A DNA stretch of 64,000 bases from Geodermatophilus obscurus DSM 43160. GTDB lineage: Bacteria > Actinomycetota > Actinomycetes > Mycobacteriales > Geodermatophilaceae. Where the stretch lies: the NCBI RefSeq assembly GCF_000025345.1, contig NC_013757.1, positions 4,402,001 to 4,466,000 on the forward strand, read 5' to 3'. Positions 9,342 through 20,742 of the stretch are shown piece by piece. The number at the start of each line of letters is the position of its first letter. Position 1 is the first letter of the stretch. A program made the translations under genes and the position numbers. The notes under the pieces are model-generated. The model ran no database searches. It had not been told where the DNA came from and saw only the letters and a list, made by a program, of their open reading frames with translations.

Positions 9342-10148
9342 ATGACACCGGGCCGGGACTACACGGGGGACATGCACCTGGCGCACGTGCTGGCCGACCA
9401 GGCTGACTCGATCAGCCTCGACCGCTTCAAGGCGCTGGACCTCCAGGTCGACACCAAGCCGGACCTCACGCCGGTGACCGACGCCGACCGCGCCGTGGAG
9501 GAGCAGCTGCGCATCACGCTGGCGCGCGCCCGCACTCGCGACGCGGTGCTCGGCGAGGAGATGGGCGCGACCGGCTGCGGTCCGCGCCGGTGGGTGCTCG
9601 ACCCGATCGACGGGACGAAGAACTTCGTGCGGGGCGTGCCCGTGTGGGCCACGCTCATCGCGCTGTTCGACGGCGACGAGCCGGTCGTCGGGCTGGTCTC
9701 CGCGCCGGCGCTCAACCGCCGCTGGTGGGCGGCCAAGGGCGTCGGCGCCTGGACCGGCCGGCGGCTGGAGTCGGCGAGCCGGTGCACCGTGTCGAAGGTG
9801 GGCGACCTGGCCGACGCGAGCCTGTCCTACTCCAGCCTCGCCGGCTGGGAGGAGCGCGGGCTGCTCGGCGGTTTCCTCGACCTGACCCGGTCGGTGTGGC
9901 GCACCCGCGCCTACGGCGACTTCTGGAGCTACGTGCTGCTGGCCGAGGGGGCGGTGGACGTCGCCTGCGAGCCCGAGGTCTCGGTGTGGGACCTCGCCGC
10001 CCTCGACGTCATCGTGCGGGAGGCCGGCGGCGCGTTCACCGACCTCACCGGCGTCCCGGGGCCGGCCGGCGGCAGCGCCCTGGCCACCAACGGCCTGCTG
10101 CACGACGCCGCGCTGGGCCTGCTGCGCCAGCCCAAGCCCGCCGCCTGA
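9342..10148 (+). CDS. hisN: Histidinol-phosphatase, inositol-monophosphatase type
   Basis: Hydrolyses histidinol phosphate in histidine synthesis. Member of the IMPase superfamily: metal-binding [19 protein letters not shown] upstream, and [17 protein letters not shown] near the C-terminus. The N-terminal [20 protein letters not shown] and [12 protein letters not shown] match actinobacterial HisN. Start ATG 9342; TAGGTT (9328-9333) is 8 bases upstream, suggesting a leaderless transcript. It stands alone, away from other his genes. Confidence 0.9.
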   Translation: MTPGRDYTGDMHLAHVLADQADSISLDRFKALDLQVDTKPDLTPVTDADRAVEEQLRITLARARTRDAVLGEEMGATGCGPRRWVLDPIDGTKNFVRGVPVWATLIALFDGDEPVVGLVSAPALNRRWWAAKGVGAWTGRRLESASRCTVSKVGDLADASLSYSSLAGWEERGLLGGFLDLTRSVWRTRAYGDFWSYVLLAEGAVDVACEPEVSVWDLAALDVIVREAGGAFTDLTGVPGPAGGSALATNGLLHDAALGLLRQPKPAA

Positions 10149-10152
10149 AGCC

Positions 10153-10191
10153 GACCCCGTCCCGCCCCGCGCTCGGGGGCGGGACGGGGCC
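10153..10191. terminator. Bidirectional terminator hairpin after hisN
   Basis: GACCCCGTCCCGCCCC and GGGGCGGGACGGGGCC pair around a short loop, between the convergent hisN and small-protein genes. It looks like a collapsed member of the covarying hairpin family. Confidence 0.75.
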
Positions 10192-10197
10192 GCCGGC

Positions 10198-10368
10198 TCA
10201 GCGGTTCGTGCCGCGGCCGCCCTGGAACCGGCGGCGGGCCTCGTCGATCTTCGCCCGGGTCTTCGGGTCCTTGGCCAGCTGCTGCGCCTTGTCGGTGGCC
10301 TGCGCGATGACCTGCCGGCCCTTCGGCGTGTTCGCGAACTGGGTCAGCTTGCTGAACAGCGACGCCAT
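10198..10368 (-). CDS. Small basic conserved protein (56 aa)
   Basis: Short protein starting MASLFSKLTQFANTPKGRQV and ending in a basic stretch (KIDEARRRFQGGRGTNR). Start ATG 10368 with AGGAGGA about 9 bases upstream. Mostly helical and hydrophilic. I do not know its function; the coding call rests on the strong ribosome-binding site and codon pattern. Confidence 0.75.
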   Translation of the reverse strand: MASLFSKLTQFANTPKGRQVIAQATDKAQQLAKDPKTRAKIDEARRRFQGGRGTNR

Positions 10369-10420
10369 CCCTGGGTCCTCCTCGCGTCGTCCGGGCGGCG
10401 GCTCCGCCCTCCTGTCGGGG

Positions 10421-11821
10421 TCAACGCGGTTCCCGCAGGGCTCGTTCCGCGTGCCACCGGTCGAGCGCCGCGGCCAGCTCCGGTCCCGGCCGCGGCTCGA
10501 CCGGCCTGCCCGGCTGCTGCCCCGTCGCGACCTCGGTCCCCGTTCCCCGGGCGGCCAGCAGCGCGGCGCCGACCGCCGACGCGCTGCGGATCGGCAGGAA
10601 CCGCACGGGGACGGCGAGGACGTCGGCGAGCAGCTGCTGGACGACGGCCGGCCGCCCGCCGCCCCCGGTGAGCACCACCGGGCCCTCCCCGCCGAGCAGG
10701 TCCGCGGCGGCCGCGACCGCGAAGACGACGCCCTCGACCGCGGCGCGGGCCAGCTCGGCGCGGGTGGTGCTCGCGGACAGGCCGGTCCACCCGCCGCGGT
10801 CGGCGGGGCCCGCGACGCCGCCGCGCTCGCCGGTGAGGAACGGCCGGAAGACCACTCCCCCGGCGCCGGTCGGGACCGTCGCCGCGGCGTCGAACAGCTC
10901 GACGGGCGTCAGGCCGAGCACGCCGCACACCCACGACCACGCCAGCCCGCCGTTCTGCAGCGCGGCCATCGCGTACCAGCGGTCCTCGACGTCGGCGTAG
11001 CCGTGCACCGGTGGGTCGTCGGCGGGCGCCGGCGTCCACCCGGGCCGCAGCACCTGGGCGCCGGTGCCCAGGTTGACCTGCCGGCCGGTGCGGGTGCCCG
11101 CGGCGAGCAGGGCCAGCGGGGTGTCCGCGCCGCCCACCACGACGGGCACCTCGCCGACCGGCAGTGCGGCGGTACCCACGACCTCCGCCGACGGACGCAC
11201 CCGCGGCAGCAACCCCGGGTCGACGCCGGCGGCCGCGGTGGCCTCGGACGACCAGCCGTCGGCGACGACGTCCCACAGCAGGGTGGCCGAGGCGTCGCTG
11301 CGGTCGGTGACCCGCGGGTCGGCGCCGGGGACGAGCGAGGCGCGCAGGACGTCCTTGGGCAGCACCACCGCGGCCGCCCGCCGGAGCAGCTCGGGCTCGT
11401 GGGCGGCGAGCCAGGCCAGCACGGGGCCGGTCATCCCCGGCACCAGCGGGTTGGCCAGCGCCGCGCGGGCGGCGTCGGGGAGCGCCCGCCAGCGGTCCAC
11501 CTCCGCGACGGCGCGCGAGTCCGGCCAGAGCACCGCCGGCCCCAGCGGGATGCCGGTGTCGTCGACCAGCACGGTGCCGTGCATCTGCCCGGACAGCCCC
11601 AGCCCGGCGACCCGGCGGCCGGTCAGTGCCGGTGCGAGCTGGACCAGGACGTCGTCCAGGGCCCGTCGCCACACGGCCGGGTCGGTCTGCGCCCAGCCGG
11701 GCCGCGGGCGGTCGACCTCGTAACCGGACTCCCCCTCGCCCAGGACGGCACCGGAGGGGTCGAGGGCAACCACCTTCACCCCGCTGGTGCCCAGGTCGGC
11801 ACCGAGCAGGACGCCGGTCAC
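10421..11821 (-). CDS. xylB: Xylulokinase (FGGY family carbohydrate kinase)
   Basis: Phosphorylates D-xylulose or a related ketose. FGGY kinase landmarks: LLGADLGTSGVKVVALD (ATPase fold), GLGLSGQMHGTVLVD (typical of xylulokinase), RQVNLGTGAQVLRPG, and VVLTGGGGRPAVVQQLLADV at the adenosine site. 466 residues. Start GTG 11821 preceded by GAGGAGAG. Last gene of a leftward run with XdhC-like, hydrolase, aldo/keto reductase and P450 genes. No xylose isomerase is nearby, so the sugar is uncertain. Confidence 0.87.
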   Translation of the reverse strand: MTGVLLGADLGTSGVKVVALDPSGAVLGEGESGYEVDRPRPGWAQTDPAVWRRALDDVLVQLAPALTGRRVAGLGLSGQMHGTVLVDDTGIPLGPAVLWPDSRAVAEVDRWRALPDAARAALANPLVPGMTGPVLAWLAAHEPELLRRAAAVVLPKDVLRASLVPGADPRVTDRSDASATLLWDVVADGWSSEATAAAGVDPGLLPRVRPSAEVVGTAALPVGEVPVVVGGADTPLALLAAGTRTGRQVNLGTGAQVLRPGWTPAPADDPPVHGYADVEDRWYAMAALQNGGLAWSWVCGVLGLTPVELFDAAATVPTGAGGVVFRPFLTGERGGVAGPADRGGWTGLSASTTRAELARAAVEGVVFAVAAAADLLGGEGPVVLTGGGGRPAVVQQLLADVLAVPVRFLPIRSASAVGAALLAARGTGTEVATGQQPGRPVEPRPGPELAAALDRWHAERALREPR

Positions 11822-11886
11822 GTGCTCTCCTCGCCGGCGCTCGTCGACCCCGTGCCCGAGGGTGCTGTGCCGCTGAGCGAGCTCGC

Positions 11887-12390
11887 TCACGTCGGGCGGT
11901 GGGCGAACCCGCCACTGCGGCCGTTGCGGTCGGCCAGCAGCCCGGCGAGCGTGCTCAACGCGATCTCGGCCGGGGTCCGCGAGCCGATGTCCAGCCCGAT
12001 CGGCCGGTGCACGCGGGCGATCTCCTCCGGCGGGACGCCGAGAGCGGCCAGTGCCGCGACGTGCGGTCCCTCGTGGCGCGGGTTGCCCATGACGCCGGCC
12101 CAGCGGGCGCCCAGGCCCAGCGCGTCGCGCAGCACCCCGCCGAGCTCGGGGCGGTGGTGGTCGGTGACGACGACGTCGGCGTCCGCGAGCTCGCCGTCGA
12201 CCCCGGCGAAGTCGCCGAGCTCCGCGCCGCGGACGGGGTCGGGATCGAGCAGCTGGACGCGGAAGCCCAGCTCGGGTGCCCAGCGCAGCAGCACCTCGGC
12301 GACCGGCGAGGCGAAGACCACGACGAGCACCCGGCCGGTGGCCTCGTCGGCGGGCGCGCCGTGCGCCACCCCGCAGTTCGGGTCGCTCAC
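11887..12390 (-). CDS. XdhC/CoxI-family protein
   Basis: Only the Rossmann-like XdhC C-terminal domain is present: VVTDHHRPELGGVLRDAL, VMGNPRHEGPHVAALAALGV, RVHRPIGLDIGSRTPAEIAL. XdhC/CoxI proteins help insert sulfurated molybdenum cofactor into hydroxylases, but no molybdenum hydroxylase is encoded here, so a partner must be elsewhere. Start GTG 12390 overlaps the hydrolase stop as GTGA. 167 residues, shorter than two-domain XdhC. Confidence 0.83.
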   Translation of the reverse strand: MSDPNCGVAHGAPADEATGRVLVVVFASPVAEVLLRWAPELGFRVQLLDPDPVRGAELGDFAGVDGELADADVVVTDHHRPELGGVLRDALGLGARWAGVMGNPRHEGPHVAALAALGVPPEEIARVHRPIGLDIGSRTPAEIALSTLAGLLADRNGRSGGFAHRPT

Positions 12391-13175
12391 GACGCCTCCC
12401 CGAGGAAGTCGACCAGCGCCGCGGCGAAGGCGGGCGTCCGCAGCGTGGTCGAGTGGTCACCGGGGACGACGGCCACCCGGGCACCGGGGATGGCCGCGGC
12501 GAGCGCCTCGGGGCGGGCCGCCAGCGGATCGGCGTCGCCGGCGAGGACGAGCGTGGGGGCGGTGATCGCTGCCAGGTCGACCTCACGGGTGTGCACCGCA
12601 CGGGCGTGCGCGGCCAGGGCGCGCCGGTCGGCGGCGAGGGCGTCGGCCATCCGGCGGAAGTCGACGGTGGCGGGGTCACGCACGTCACCGACGTCGGTCG
12701 CCTCGAGCGCGGCGGCCAGCCGGGCCATCAGGACGCGGTGGCGCTCGGCACCCCCGGACTCGACGAACGCGGCGCCGGCACCACCGACCACCAGCCGGCG
12801 CACCCTCCGGTCGGTGGCGGCGGTCAGCATCGCGACCGTGGCGCCCATCGAGTAGCCGGCCAGGTCGAAGGAGTCGTGGCCGAGTGCGTCGGCCACCCGT
12901 CGCAGGTCGTCGGCCATCCGGAGCTCCCCGTAGGCGGCGGGGTCGTGCGGCTTGTCCGACCGCCCGTGCCCGCGGGCGTCGACGCCGACGACCTCCCGTC
13001 CGGCCGACAGGAGGACGCCGACAGTCCCGGTGCCGACCCAGTTGAGCCGGGTGTCCGCGACGAAGCCGTGCTGGAGGTACACCGGCGGCAGGTCACCGGG
13101 GGCGCCCCACCGGTGCACGGCGACCCCGACGCCGTCGGCCCCGGGGACCCGCAGCCTCGTCGCCGGCACGGTCAC
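12387..13175 (-). CDS. Alpha/beta hydrolase
   Basis: Alpha/beta-hydrolase fold esterase/lipase-like enzyme. Oxyanion region [14 protein letters not shown], nucleophile Ser in [12 protein letters not shown], acid in [16 protein letters not shown], catalytic His in [10 protein letters not shown]. 262 residues. Start GTG 13175, which overlaps the aldo/keto reductase stop as GTGA; its own stop overlaps the XdhC start the same way. Substrate unknown. Confidence 0.88.
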   Translation of the reverse strand: MTVPATRLRVPGADGVGVAVHRWGAPGDLPPVYLQHGFVADTRLNWVGTGTVGVLLSAGREVVGVDARGHGRSDKPHDPAAYGELRMADDLRRVADALGHDSFDLAGYSMGATVAMLTAATDRRVRRLVVGGAGAAFVESGGAERHRVLMARLAAALEATDVGDVRDPATVDFRRMADALAADRRALAAHARAVHTREVDLAAITAPTLVLAGDADPLAARPEALAAAIPGARVAVVPGDHSTTLRTPAFAAALVDFLGEAS

Positions 13176-14188
13176 GCCGCGCGCTCCGGGCTGTCGCCGT
13201 ACGCGTAGGAGCTGTCGACGTAGCGCCCGCCCTGGGCCACCCCGGGCGGCGCGATGTCGCCGAGCCGCGCGAGGTCGTCGTCCGAGAGCTCGACGACGGC
13301 GGCCGCGACGTTCTCCTCCAGGTAGCTGCGCCGCTTGGTGCCGGGGATCGGCACGACGTCCTCCCCCTGCGCGAGGACCCAGGCCAGCGCCAGCTGGCCG
13401 GGCATGCAGCCCTTCTCCTCGGCGAGCGCCCGGACGGCGTCCACCAGCCGCAGGTTGGCCGCGAAGGCCTCGCCGGTGAAGCGCGGGTGGCCGCGGCGCC
13501 AGTCGTCCTCGGCGAAGTCCTCCGGGCTGCGGATCGCGCCGGTGAGGAAGCCGCGGCCCAGCGGGCTGAACGGCACGATGCCGATCCCGTGCTCGCGGGC
13601 GACGCCCAGCACCTCCGCCTCCAGGTCGCGGGTCCACAGCGACCACTCGCTCTGCAGCGCGGCGATCGGATGGACGGCGGCGGCGCGGCGGATGGACGCG
13701 GCGCTGGCCTCCGACAGCCCCAGGTACCGGACCTTGCCCTGCTGCACGAGTTCGGCCATCGCGCCGACGGTGTCCTCGATCGGCACCTTCGGGTCGACCC
13801 GGTGCTGGTAGTAGAGGTCGATCACGTCGACCCGGAGCCGGCGCAGGCTGGCCTCGGCGCGGGCCCGCACGTTCTCCGGGCGGCCGTCGATGTCCATGCC
13901 CCCGCGGTCGTTGCGCGAGAGCGAGAACTTGGTGGCCAGTTGCACCTCGTCCCGCCGTCCGGCGATCGCCTCGCCGACCAGCTCCTCGTTGTGCCCGTCG
14001 CCGTAGACGTCGGAGGTGTCGAGGAAGGTGACGCCGAGGTCGAGCGCGCGGTGCACGGTCGCGATCGACTCGTCGCGGTCGGCCGCGCCGTACATCTGGC
14101 TCATGCCCATGCAGCCGAGGCCGAGGGCGGACACGACCAGACCGTCGCGGCCGAGCGTGCGGGTACCGACAGGAGAGGGAGAGGTCAC
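13172..14188 (-). CDS. Aldo/keto reductase (AKR13-like)
   Basis: NADPH-dependent oxidoreductase with the TIM-barrel AKR pattern: [20 protein letters not shown], the catalytic Asp and Tyr in [20 protein letters not shown], the catalytic Lys in LATKFSL, and [19 protein letters not shown] at the cofactor end. 338 residues. Start GTG 14188 with GAGGAT upstream. Belongs to a leftward run with overlapping genes; substrate unknown. Confidence 0.9.
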   Translation of the reverse strand: MTSPSPVGTRTLGRDGLVVSALGLGCMGMSQMYGAADRDESIATVHRALDLGVTFLDTSDVYGDGHNEELVGEAIAGRRDEVQLATKFSLSRNDRGGMDIDGRPENVRARAEASLRRLRVDVIDLYYQHRVDPKVPIEDTVGAMAELVQQGKVRYLGLSEASAASIRRAAAVHPIAALQSEWSLWTRDLEAEVLGVAREHGIGIVPFSPLGRGFLTGAIRSPEDFAEDDWRRGHPRFTGEAFAANLRLVDAVRALAEEKGCMPGQLALAWVLAQGEDVVPIPGTKRRSYLEENVAAAVVELSDDDLARLGDIAPPGVAQGGRYVDSSYAYGDSPERAA

Positions 14189-14232
14189 CCCGGCATCCTC
14201 GTCCCGCCCCTCGGGAGCCCGCCACCGCCCGG

Positions 14233-15453
14233 CTACGCGGAGGCGCTCCCCGCGGCCTCGGGGCGCAGCACCACCGGCAGCGTCTCCAGGGCGTGGACGA
14301 GAACGCTGCGCCGGTGACGGAGCTCCTCCGGGGGCACGGCCAGGCGCAGGTCGGGGAACCGGTCGAGCAGCGACCGCAGGGCCACCTCCCCCTCGAGGCG
14401 CGCCAGGGGTGCACCCAGGCAGTAGTGCAGCCCGTGACCGAAGGCCAGGTGCCCGCCGGTCTCGCGGTCCGGGTCGAGCAGCTCGGGCCGGTCGAAGCGT
14501 CCCGGGTCGCGGTTGGCCGCGCCCACGGACAGCGTGACCACCGACCCCGCCGGGATGGTGGTGCCCGAGTACTCGACGTCCTCGGCGGCGAAGCGCAGGG
14601 GGGCGTTGTGCACGGGGCCGTCCCAGCGCAGGAACTCCTCGACCGCCGCCGGGATCCGCTGCGGGTCGGCCAGCAGGTGCTCGCGCAGCGCCGCGTCGGT
14701 GGCCACGCCCAGCACCGCGTTGCCGATGAGGTTGGCCGTCGTCTCGTGGCCGGCGATGAGCAGCAGCACGCCCATCGCGACGACCTCCTCGGTGCTGAGC
14801 TGGTCCCCGGCCTCGGAGACCTCGACCAGCGCCGAGATCAGGGCGCCGTCCGGGGCGCGCCGCTTCGTCTCGACGAGGGCGTACAGGTACTGGGCCAGCC
14901 CCGCGGTGGCCTGCTGCTCGTCCACGTCGTCCTGGTCGTCGACCAGTGCCCGCGACCAGGTGCCGAAGGCGTCGCGGTCGGTGTCGGGCACCCCGAGCAG
15001 CTCGCAGATGACGGCCATCGGCAACGGCACCGCGTAGCCGGCCAGCAGGTCGACCGGCTCGGTCTCCGGCACCGCGTCGAGCAGGGCGGCGGCCAGTGCC
15101 TCGATGCGGGGACGCAGCTCGGCGGTGCGCCGTGCGGTGAAGGCCCGGGACACCAGCCGGCGCAGTCGCGTGTGGTCCGGCGGGTCGAGCAGGATCATCA
15201 TCGAGCCGAAGGGACCCGGCAGGCGCGGGGCCTGCGCGCGGACCTCCGGCGGCAGGGTCGCGCGGTGGTCCTTGACCAGGCGGGGGTCGGTGAACGCCGC
15301 GCGCACGTCGTCGTAGCGCGTGACCAGCCACGTGGTGCCGCCCCGGGGCAGCGCCACCTCGCGCACCGGCGCCTGTGCGCGCAGCCGCTCGTAGGCGGGA
15401 TAGGGGTCGCGCCAGAAGGAGCCCTCGAAGACCGACGCGTCGACCGCGGTCAC
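14233..15453 (-). CDS. Cytochrome P450
   Basis: Bacterial class-I-type P450 of 406 residues. I-helix [17 protein letters not shown]-helix ExxR in [12 protein letters not shown], heme-binding loop [17 protein letters not shown] with the axial Cys near residue 350. Start GTG 15453 after an AGGGGG sequence. It lies 44 bases upstream of the aldo/keto reductase gene. No ferredoxin or ferredoxin-reductase gene is nearby, so redox partners must come from elsewhere. Confidence 0.93.
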   Translation of the reverse strand: MTAVDASVFEGSFWRDPYPAYERLRAQAPVREVALPRGGTTWLVTRYDDVRAAFTDPRLVKDHRATLPPEVRAQAPRLPGPFGSMMILLDPPDHTRLRRLVSRAFTARRTAELRPRIEALAAALLDAVPETEPVDLLAGYAVPLPMAVICELLGVPDTDRDAFGTWSRALVDDQDDVDEQQATAGLAQYLYALVETKRRAPDGALISALVEVSEAGDQLSTEEVVAMGVLLLIAGHETTANLIGNAVLGVATDAALREHLLADPQRIPAAVEEFLRWDGPVHNAPLRFAAEDVEYSGTTIPAGSVVTLSVGAANRDPGRFDRPELLDPDRETGGHLAFGHGLHYCLGAPLARLEGEVALRSLLDRFPDLRLAVPPEELRHRRSVLVHALETLPVVLRPEAAGSASA

Positions 15454-15552
15454 CTCAGGACCCCCTGCCCAACCGGCTCATCGACCCAGCCTCGGGGCCG
15501 GGGACGCCGCCGGCAAGGCCGGACGGCGTGTCACCGGCGCCCTCCACCGCGC

Positions 15553-16332
15553 TCAGACCTCTGCCAGGCCGTCGATCCGGGCGACCTCGTCGTCGGAGAG
15601 CGAGAACCCGTCGATCGCCAGGTTGGCCCGGATCCGTTCCGGGGTGGCCGACTTGGGGATGACGACGACGCCGTGCTCGACGTGCCAGCGCAGCACCACC
15701 TGCGCCGGGGTGACGCCGTGCGCGTCGGCGACCTCGCGCAGCACCGGGTCGCCGAGGTCGGTGTTCTTGAACGGGCTGTAGCCCTCGAGGACGACGCCGC
15801 GGTCCCGGTGGCCGGCCTCGACGGCCGGGTCGTACAGCGGCGGGGCCCAGCTGACCTGGTTGACCTGCGGCGTCACGCCGGTCGCGCCGGTCAGCTCGTC
15901 GACCTGCTCCAGCGAGTAGTTGCTCACGCCGATCGCCCGCGCGCGGCCGGCCTCGCGGGCGGCGACGAAGCGCTCCCAGACGTCCGGCCTGGCGCCCCCC
16001 GGCGGCCAGTGGACGAGCCACAGGTCGACCGCGTCGACGCCGAGCGCGTCGAGAGACCCTGCCAGCACCTGGTCGGCCTGGTCGGCTCGTGGCGGCGGCA
16101 GCTTGGTCGTCACGAAGACCTCGTCCCGGTCGACGCCGGAATCGCGCAGCGCCCGCCCGACCTCGGGCTCGTTGCGGTAGATCGCCGCGGTGTCGAGGTG
16201 CCGGTAGCCGGCGTCCAGGGCGGTGCGGACGGCCTCGTAGCACTCGGAGCCGCTCATCAGCCAGGTCCCGAACCCGATCAGCGGCATGCCGGGGGCACCG
16301 TCGAGCGGCACGGTGGGGAAGCTCTCGGTCAT
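15553..16332 (-). CDS. Aldo/keto reductase (AKR5/2,5-diketogluconate-reductase-like)
   Basis: Shorter AKR of the 2,5-DKG reductase type, 259 residues. Motifs: IGFGTWLMSGSECYEAVRTA, YRHLDTAAIYRNEPEVGRAL (Asp and Tyr), VTTKLPPPRADQ (Lys), VDLWLVHWP, VVIPKSATPERIRANL. Start ATG 16332. It lies 50 bases downstream of the second hydrolase and 99 bases upstream of the P450, all leftward. Substrate unknown. Confidence 0.9.
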   Translation of the reverse strand: MTESFPTVPLDGAPGMPLIGFGTWLMSGSECYEAVRTALDAGYRHLDTAAIYRNEPEVGRALRDSGVDRDEVFVTTKLPPPRADQADQVLAGSLDALGVDAVDLWLVHWPPGGARPDVWERFVAAREAGRARAIGVSNYSLEQVDELTGATGVTPQVNQVSWAPPLYDPAVEAGHRDRGVVLEGYSPFKNTDLGDPVLREVADAHGVTPAQVVLRWHVEHGVVVIPKSATPERIRANLAIDGFSLSDDEVARIDGLAEV

Positions 16333-16382
16333 GCCGCATCGTCCCGGCTGACCGGCTCCGCCGACAACACCCGGCGATCCGG

Positions 16383-17189
16383 TCAGCCGAGGAACCCGTC
16401 GACGACCTGCGCGAGCTCGGGGCTCGAGGAGACGTCGTAGTGCGGGCGTCCCGGCAGGACGGCCAGCCGGGACGCCGGCCGCCCGGAGCCGTCCCATCCG
16501 GCGTCGCGCAGCCCCCGGCCGAGCAGGGCGAAGAACTCGGCGGCGTGCGCGGGCGGGATGCCGTCCGCGTCGCCGTAGACCAGTTGCACCGGCGCGGTGA
16601 TCCCCCGGACCTCCTCGCTCCAGTCGTAGGGGGTCCGCAGCAGCGCGCCGGTCTTGTCCATGAGCACGGGGAACCCGTCGGGGTCCGGCGCGACGGCGGC
16701 GTAGGCCGCGTACATCGGCGTCTGCCGCATCACCTCGAAGCCCGCGGCACCCACCTGGTCCATGCCGGCCAGGACGTCGGGGAACCAGCCGTCGCGACGG
16801 CACGGCGCGGAGACGACGAGCCGCCGCACCACCTCGGGGTGCCGGATCGCGGCGCGCAGGCAGACGCCGCCGCCGAGCGAGTAGCCCATGGGGTCCGCCG
16901 GCCCCAGGCCGAGGTGCCGCACGAGCGCGGCCACGTCGTCGGCCGGGGCGTCCCAGGAGAAGGGCCGGTCCACGTCGGCGGTGTGGCCGTGCCCCTGCAG
17001 CTCGACGGCCACCACGCGCCGCCCGGCGGCCAGCCGGTCGAGGACGTCGCCGAACGCCTCCGCCACGCCGAAGCCGGCGTGCACGAGCACGAGCGGGGTG
17101 CCGCCCTGCCCCAGGCTCCGCCAGTACATGCCCACCCCGCCGGTGGCCGGTGCGTACCCCTCGTCGACCCGCAGGTCCGTCGTCGTCAT
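16383..17189 (-). CDS. Alpha/beta hydrolase
   Basis: Alpha/beta-hydrolase fold enzyme, 268 residues. Oxyanion region LVLVHAGFGVAEAF, VVAVELQGHGHTAD, nucleophile Ser in GYSLGGGVCLRAA, acid in LVYGDADGIPPAHAAEFF, and a late His in LPGRPHYDVSS. First gene of the presumed leftward catabolic run and divergent from cbs. Substrate unknown. Confidence 0.87.
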   Translation of the reverse strand: MTTTDLRVDEGYAPATGGVGMYWRSLGQGGTPLVLVHAGFGVAEAFGDVLDRLAAGRRVVAVELQGHGHTADVDRPFSWDAPADDVAALVRHLGLGPADPMGYSLGGGVCLRAAIRHPEVVRRLVVSAPCRRDGWFPDVLAGMDQVGAAGFEVMRQTPMYAAYAAVAPDPDGFPVLMDKTGALLRTPYDWSEEVRGITAPVQLVYGDADGIPPAHAAEFFALLGRGLRDAGWDGSGRPASRLAVLPGRPHYDVSSSPELAQVVDGFLG

Positions 17190-17282
17190 GCTGGGTGTGA
17201 CGGCTCCCGGGCCCGGGGGTCATCGCCGGTGGTGGGATGGGGCGCCGAGCGCCCGTCCGGGGCGCCAGCTGAGGAGGTCCGC

Positions 17283-18673
<1,391 letters not shown>

Positions 18674-18677
<4 letters not shown>

Positions 18678-19825
18678 GCCCCACGCACGGCTTCAACACC
18701 CGCGCCATCCACGCCGGGCAGGACCCGGACCCGGCCACCGGCGACGTCGTCGTCCCCCTGCACCTGGCGACCACCTTCAAGCAGGACGGCGTCGGCGGGC
18801 TGCGCGGCGGCTACGAGTACGCGCGCAGCGCCAACCCCACGCGGACGGCGCTGCAGGAGGCGCTGGCCGCCCTCGAGCAGGGCCGCACCGCGCTGGCGTT
18901 CGCCTCCGGCCTGGCCGCCGAGGACACGCTGCTGCGGACGGTCTGCGAGCCGGGCAGCCACGTCGTCCTCGGGGGCGACGCCTACGGCGGGACGTTCCGG
19001 CTCATCTCCAAGGTGGCCTCCCGCTGGGGCGTCGAGCACACGCCGGCCGACCTCAACGACCCCGACGCGCTGCGGGCGGCGATCCGGCCGAGCACGCGGG
19101 TCATCTGGTGCGAGACGCCGACCAACCCGCTGCTCAACATCGCCGACATCGCGCTGACCGCCGAGGTCGCCCACGACGCCGGTGCGCTGCTCGTTGTCGA
19201 CAACACCTTCGCCTCGCCCTACCTGCAGCAGCCGCTGACCCTCGGCGCCGACGTCGTCGTCCACTCGACGACGAAGTACCTCGGTGGGCACTCCGACGTC
19301 GTCGGCGGCGCGCTGGTCGTCGGGGACGACGCCGAGCTCGCCGAGCAGCTGGCCTTCTCGCAGAACGCGATGGGTGCCGTCTCCGGCCCGCTGGCCGACT
19401 GGCTGGTGCTGCGCGGCATCAAGACCCTCGGCGTCCGGATGGACCGGCACCAGGACAACGCCGCCCGGGTGGTGGAGTTCCTGCTCGGCCACCCGGCCGT
19501 CGCCTCGGTGCGCTACCCGGGCCTGCCCGACCACCCCGGGCACGAGATCGCCGCGAAGCAGATGTCCGGGTTCGGCGGGATGCTCTCGTTCCGCCTGGCA
19601 GCCGGGGAGGACGCCGCGCTGCGGGTGTGCGAGCGGGCGCAGGTCTTCACCCTCGCGGAGTCCCTGGGCGGGGTGGAGTCGCTGATCGAGCACCCGGCGC
19701 GGATGACCCACGCCAGCGCCGCCGGCTCCCCGCTGGAGGTGCCGGCCGACCTGGTCCGGCTCTCGGTCGGCATCGAGGACGCCGAGGACCTGATCGCCGA
19801 CCTCGACCAGGCCCTGGCACTGTGA
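18674..19825 (+). CDS. metB: Cystathionine gamma-synthase/gamma-lyase
   Basis: PLP enzyme of the Cys/Met metabolism family. Motifs: GYEYARSANPTRTALQEALA, ALAFASGLAAEDTLL, VDNTFASPYLQQPLTLGAD, and the PLP Lys in HSTTKYLGGHSDVVGG. 383 residues, full length. It is translationally coupled to cbs through ATGA (18674-18677). Next to cbs it could run reverse transsulfuration (lyase, making cysteine); sequence alone does not separate synthase from lyase. Confidence 0.9.
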
Positions 19826-19838
19826 TCCTCCGGATCAC
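19822..19838 (+). terminator. Short hairpin over the metB stop
   Basis: GTGATCC, loop TCC, GGATCAC: a perfect 7-bp stem that includes the stop codon. The larger repeat hairpin follows 14 bases later. Confidence 0.5.
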
Positions 19839-19852
19839 ACGGCGGCCAGCAG

Positions 19853-19908
19853 AAGGACCCCGTCCTCCTCACCCCTCGCACGCTCGGGGCGAGCCTCGGG
19901 ACGGGGCC
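19853..19908 (+). repeat. Covarying hairpin repeat, copy 4
   Basis: AAGGACCCCGTCC ... GGGACGGGGCC around the CCTCGCACGCTCGGGG core, between the convergent metB and map genes. Confidence 0.75.
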
Positions 19909-19924
19909 GCACCGCCGAACGGAA

Positions 19925-20695
19925 TCAGCGCGGGGCGGTGAGGATCCGGGGGCCGTCCTCGGTGACCGCCACGGTGTGCTCGACGTGCGCCGCGCGGCTG
20001 CCGTCGGCGCTGCGCAGCGTCCAGCCGTCGGCGGCGACCCGGTAGTCGTCACTGCCACCGGCGAGGAACCAGGGCTCGATCGCGATCACCAGGCCCGGGC
20101 GCAGCGGCAGCCCGCGGCCGGGGCGGCCCTCGTTCGGTACGGACGGCGGCTCGTGCATGGAGCGGCCCACGCCGTGACCGCCCTGGTCGGTGTTGATCCC
20201 GCAGCCCCCGGCCCGGCCCACCGCACCGATCGCCGCCGAGATGTCGCCGAGGCGGTTGCCGACGACGGCCGCGGCGATCCCGGCCGCCAGCGCGCGCTCG
20301 GTGGTCCCGACGAGCTCCAGGTCCTGCGGTCGCGGCGTGCCCACCGGGAAGGTGATCGCCGCATCGCCCACCCAGCCGTCGAGGGTGGCCCCGGCGTCGA
20401 CGCTGAGCAGGTCGCCGTCCTCGAGCTCCTCCGGTGTCGGGATGCCGTGCAGCGCGACGTCGTTGACCGACAGGCAGACGACGCCGGGGAACGGCGGCGT
20501 CGTGGCCAGCGGTGCGTAGCCGAGGAACGGCGAGGTGGCGCCGGCACCGGCCAGGACGCCCCGGGCCACCTCGTCCAGCTGGGTCAGCCGGACGCCCGGT
20601 GCCGCGGCGGCGCGGACGGCGGCCAGCATGTCGGCCACGACGGCTCCGGCGGCGCGCATGGCGTCCAGCTCACCCGGCGTGCGCAGCTCGATCAT
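19925..20695 (-). CDS. map: Methionine aminopeptidase, type I
   Basis: Removes N-terminal methionine from nascent proteins with a dinuclear metal centre. Metal and catalytic residues are visible in VVCLSVNDVALHGIP, LLSVDAGATLDGWVGDAAIT, GHGVGRSMHEPPSVPNEG, LVIAIEPWFLAGG and HVEHTVAVTEDGP. Start ATG 20695 preceded by GAGGAGG. 256 residues. Monocistronic, with strong palindromes just upstream. Confidence 0.94.
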   Translation of the reverse strand: MIELRTPGELDAMRAAGAVVADMLAAVRAAAAPGVRLTQLDEVARGVLAGAGATSPFLGYAPLATTPPFPGVVCLSVNDVALHGIPTPEELEDGDLLSVDAGATLDGWVGDAAITFPVGTPRPQDLELVGTTERALAAGIAAAVVGNRLGDISAAIGAVGRAGGCGINTDQGGHGVGRSMHEPPSVPNEGRPGRGLPLRPGLVIAIEPWFLAGGSDDYRVAADGWTLRSADGSRAAHVEHTVAVTEDGPRILTAPR

Positions 20696-20711
20696 CGGTC
20701 CTCCTCGGGCG

Positions 20712-20730
20712 GCGAGATCGGCGATCTCGC
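20712..20730. repeat. 19-base palindrome upstream of map
   Basis: GCGAGATCG facing CGATCTCGC across a single G. The same core recurs inside the larger palindrome at 20743-20779. Confidence 0.7.
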
Positions 20731-20742
20731 ACGGATACGGGC

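Noticed and set aside
9590..12565. 991-codon plus-strand frame across hisN and xylB
   Set aside because: Repetitive Arg/Gly/Ala composition with no domain; it overlaps real genes on both strands.
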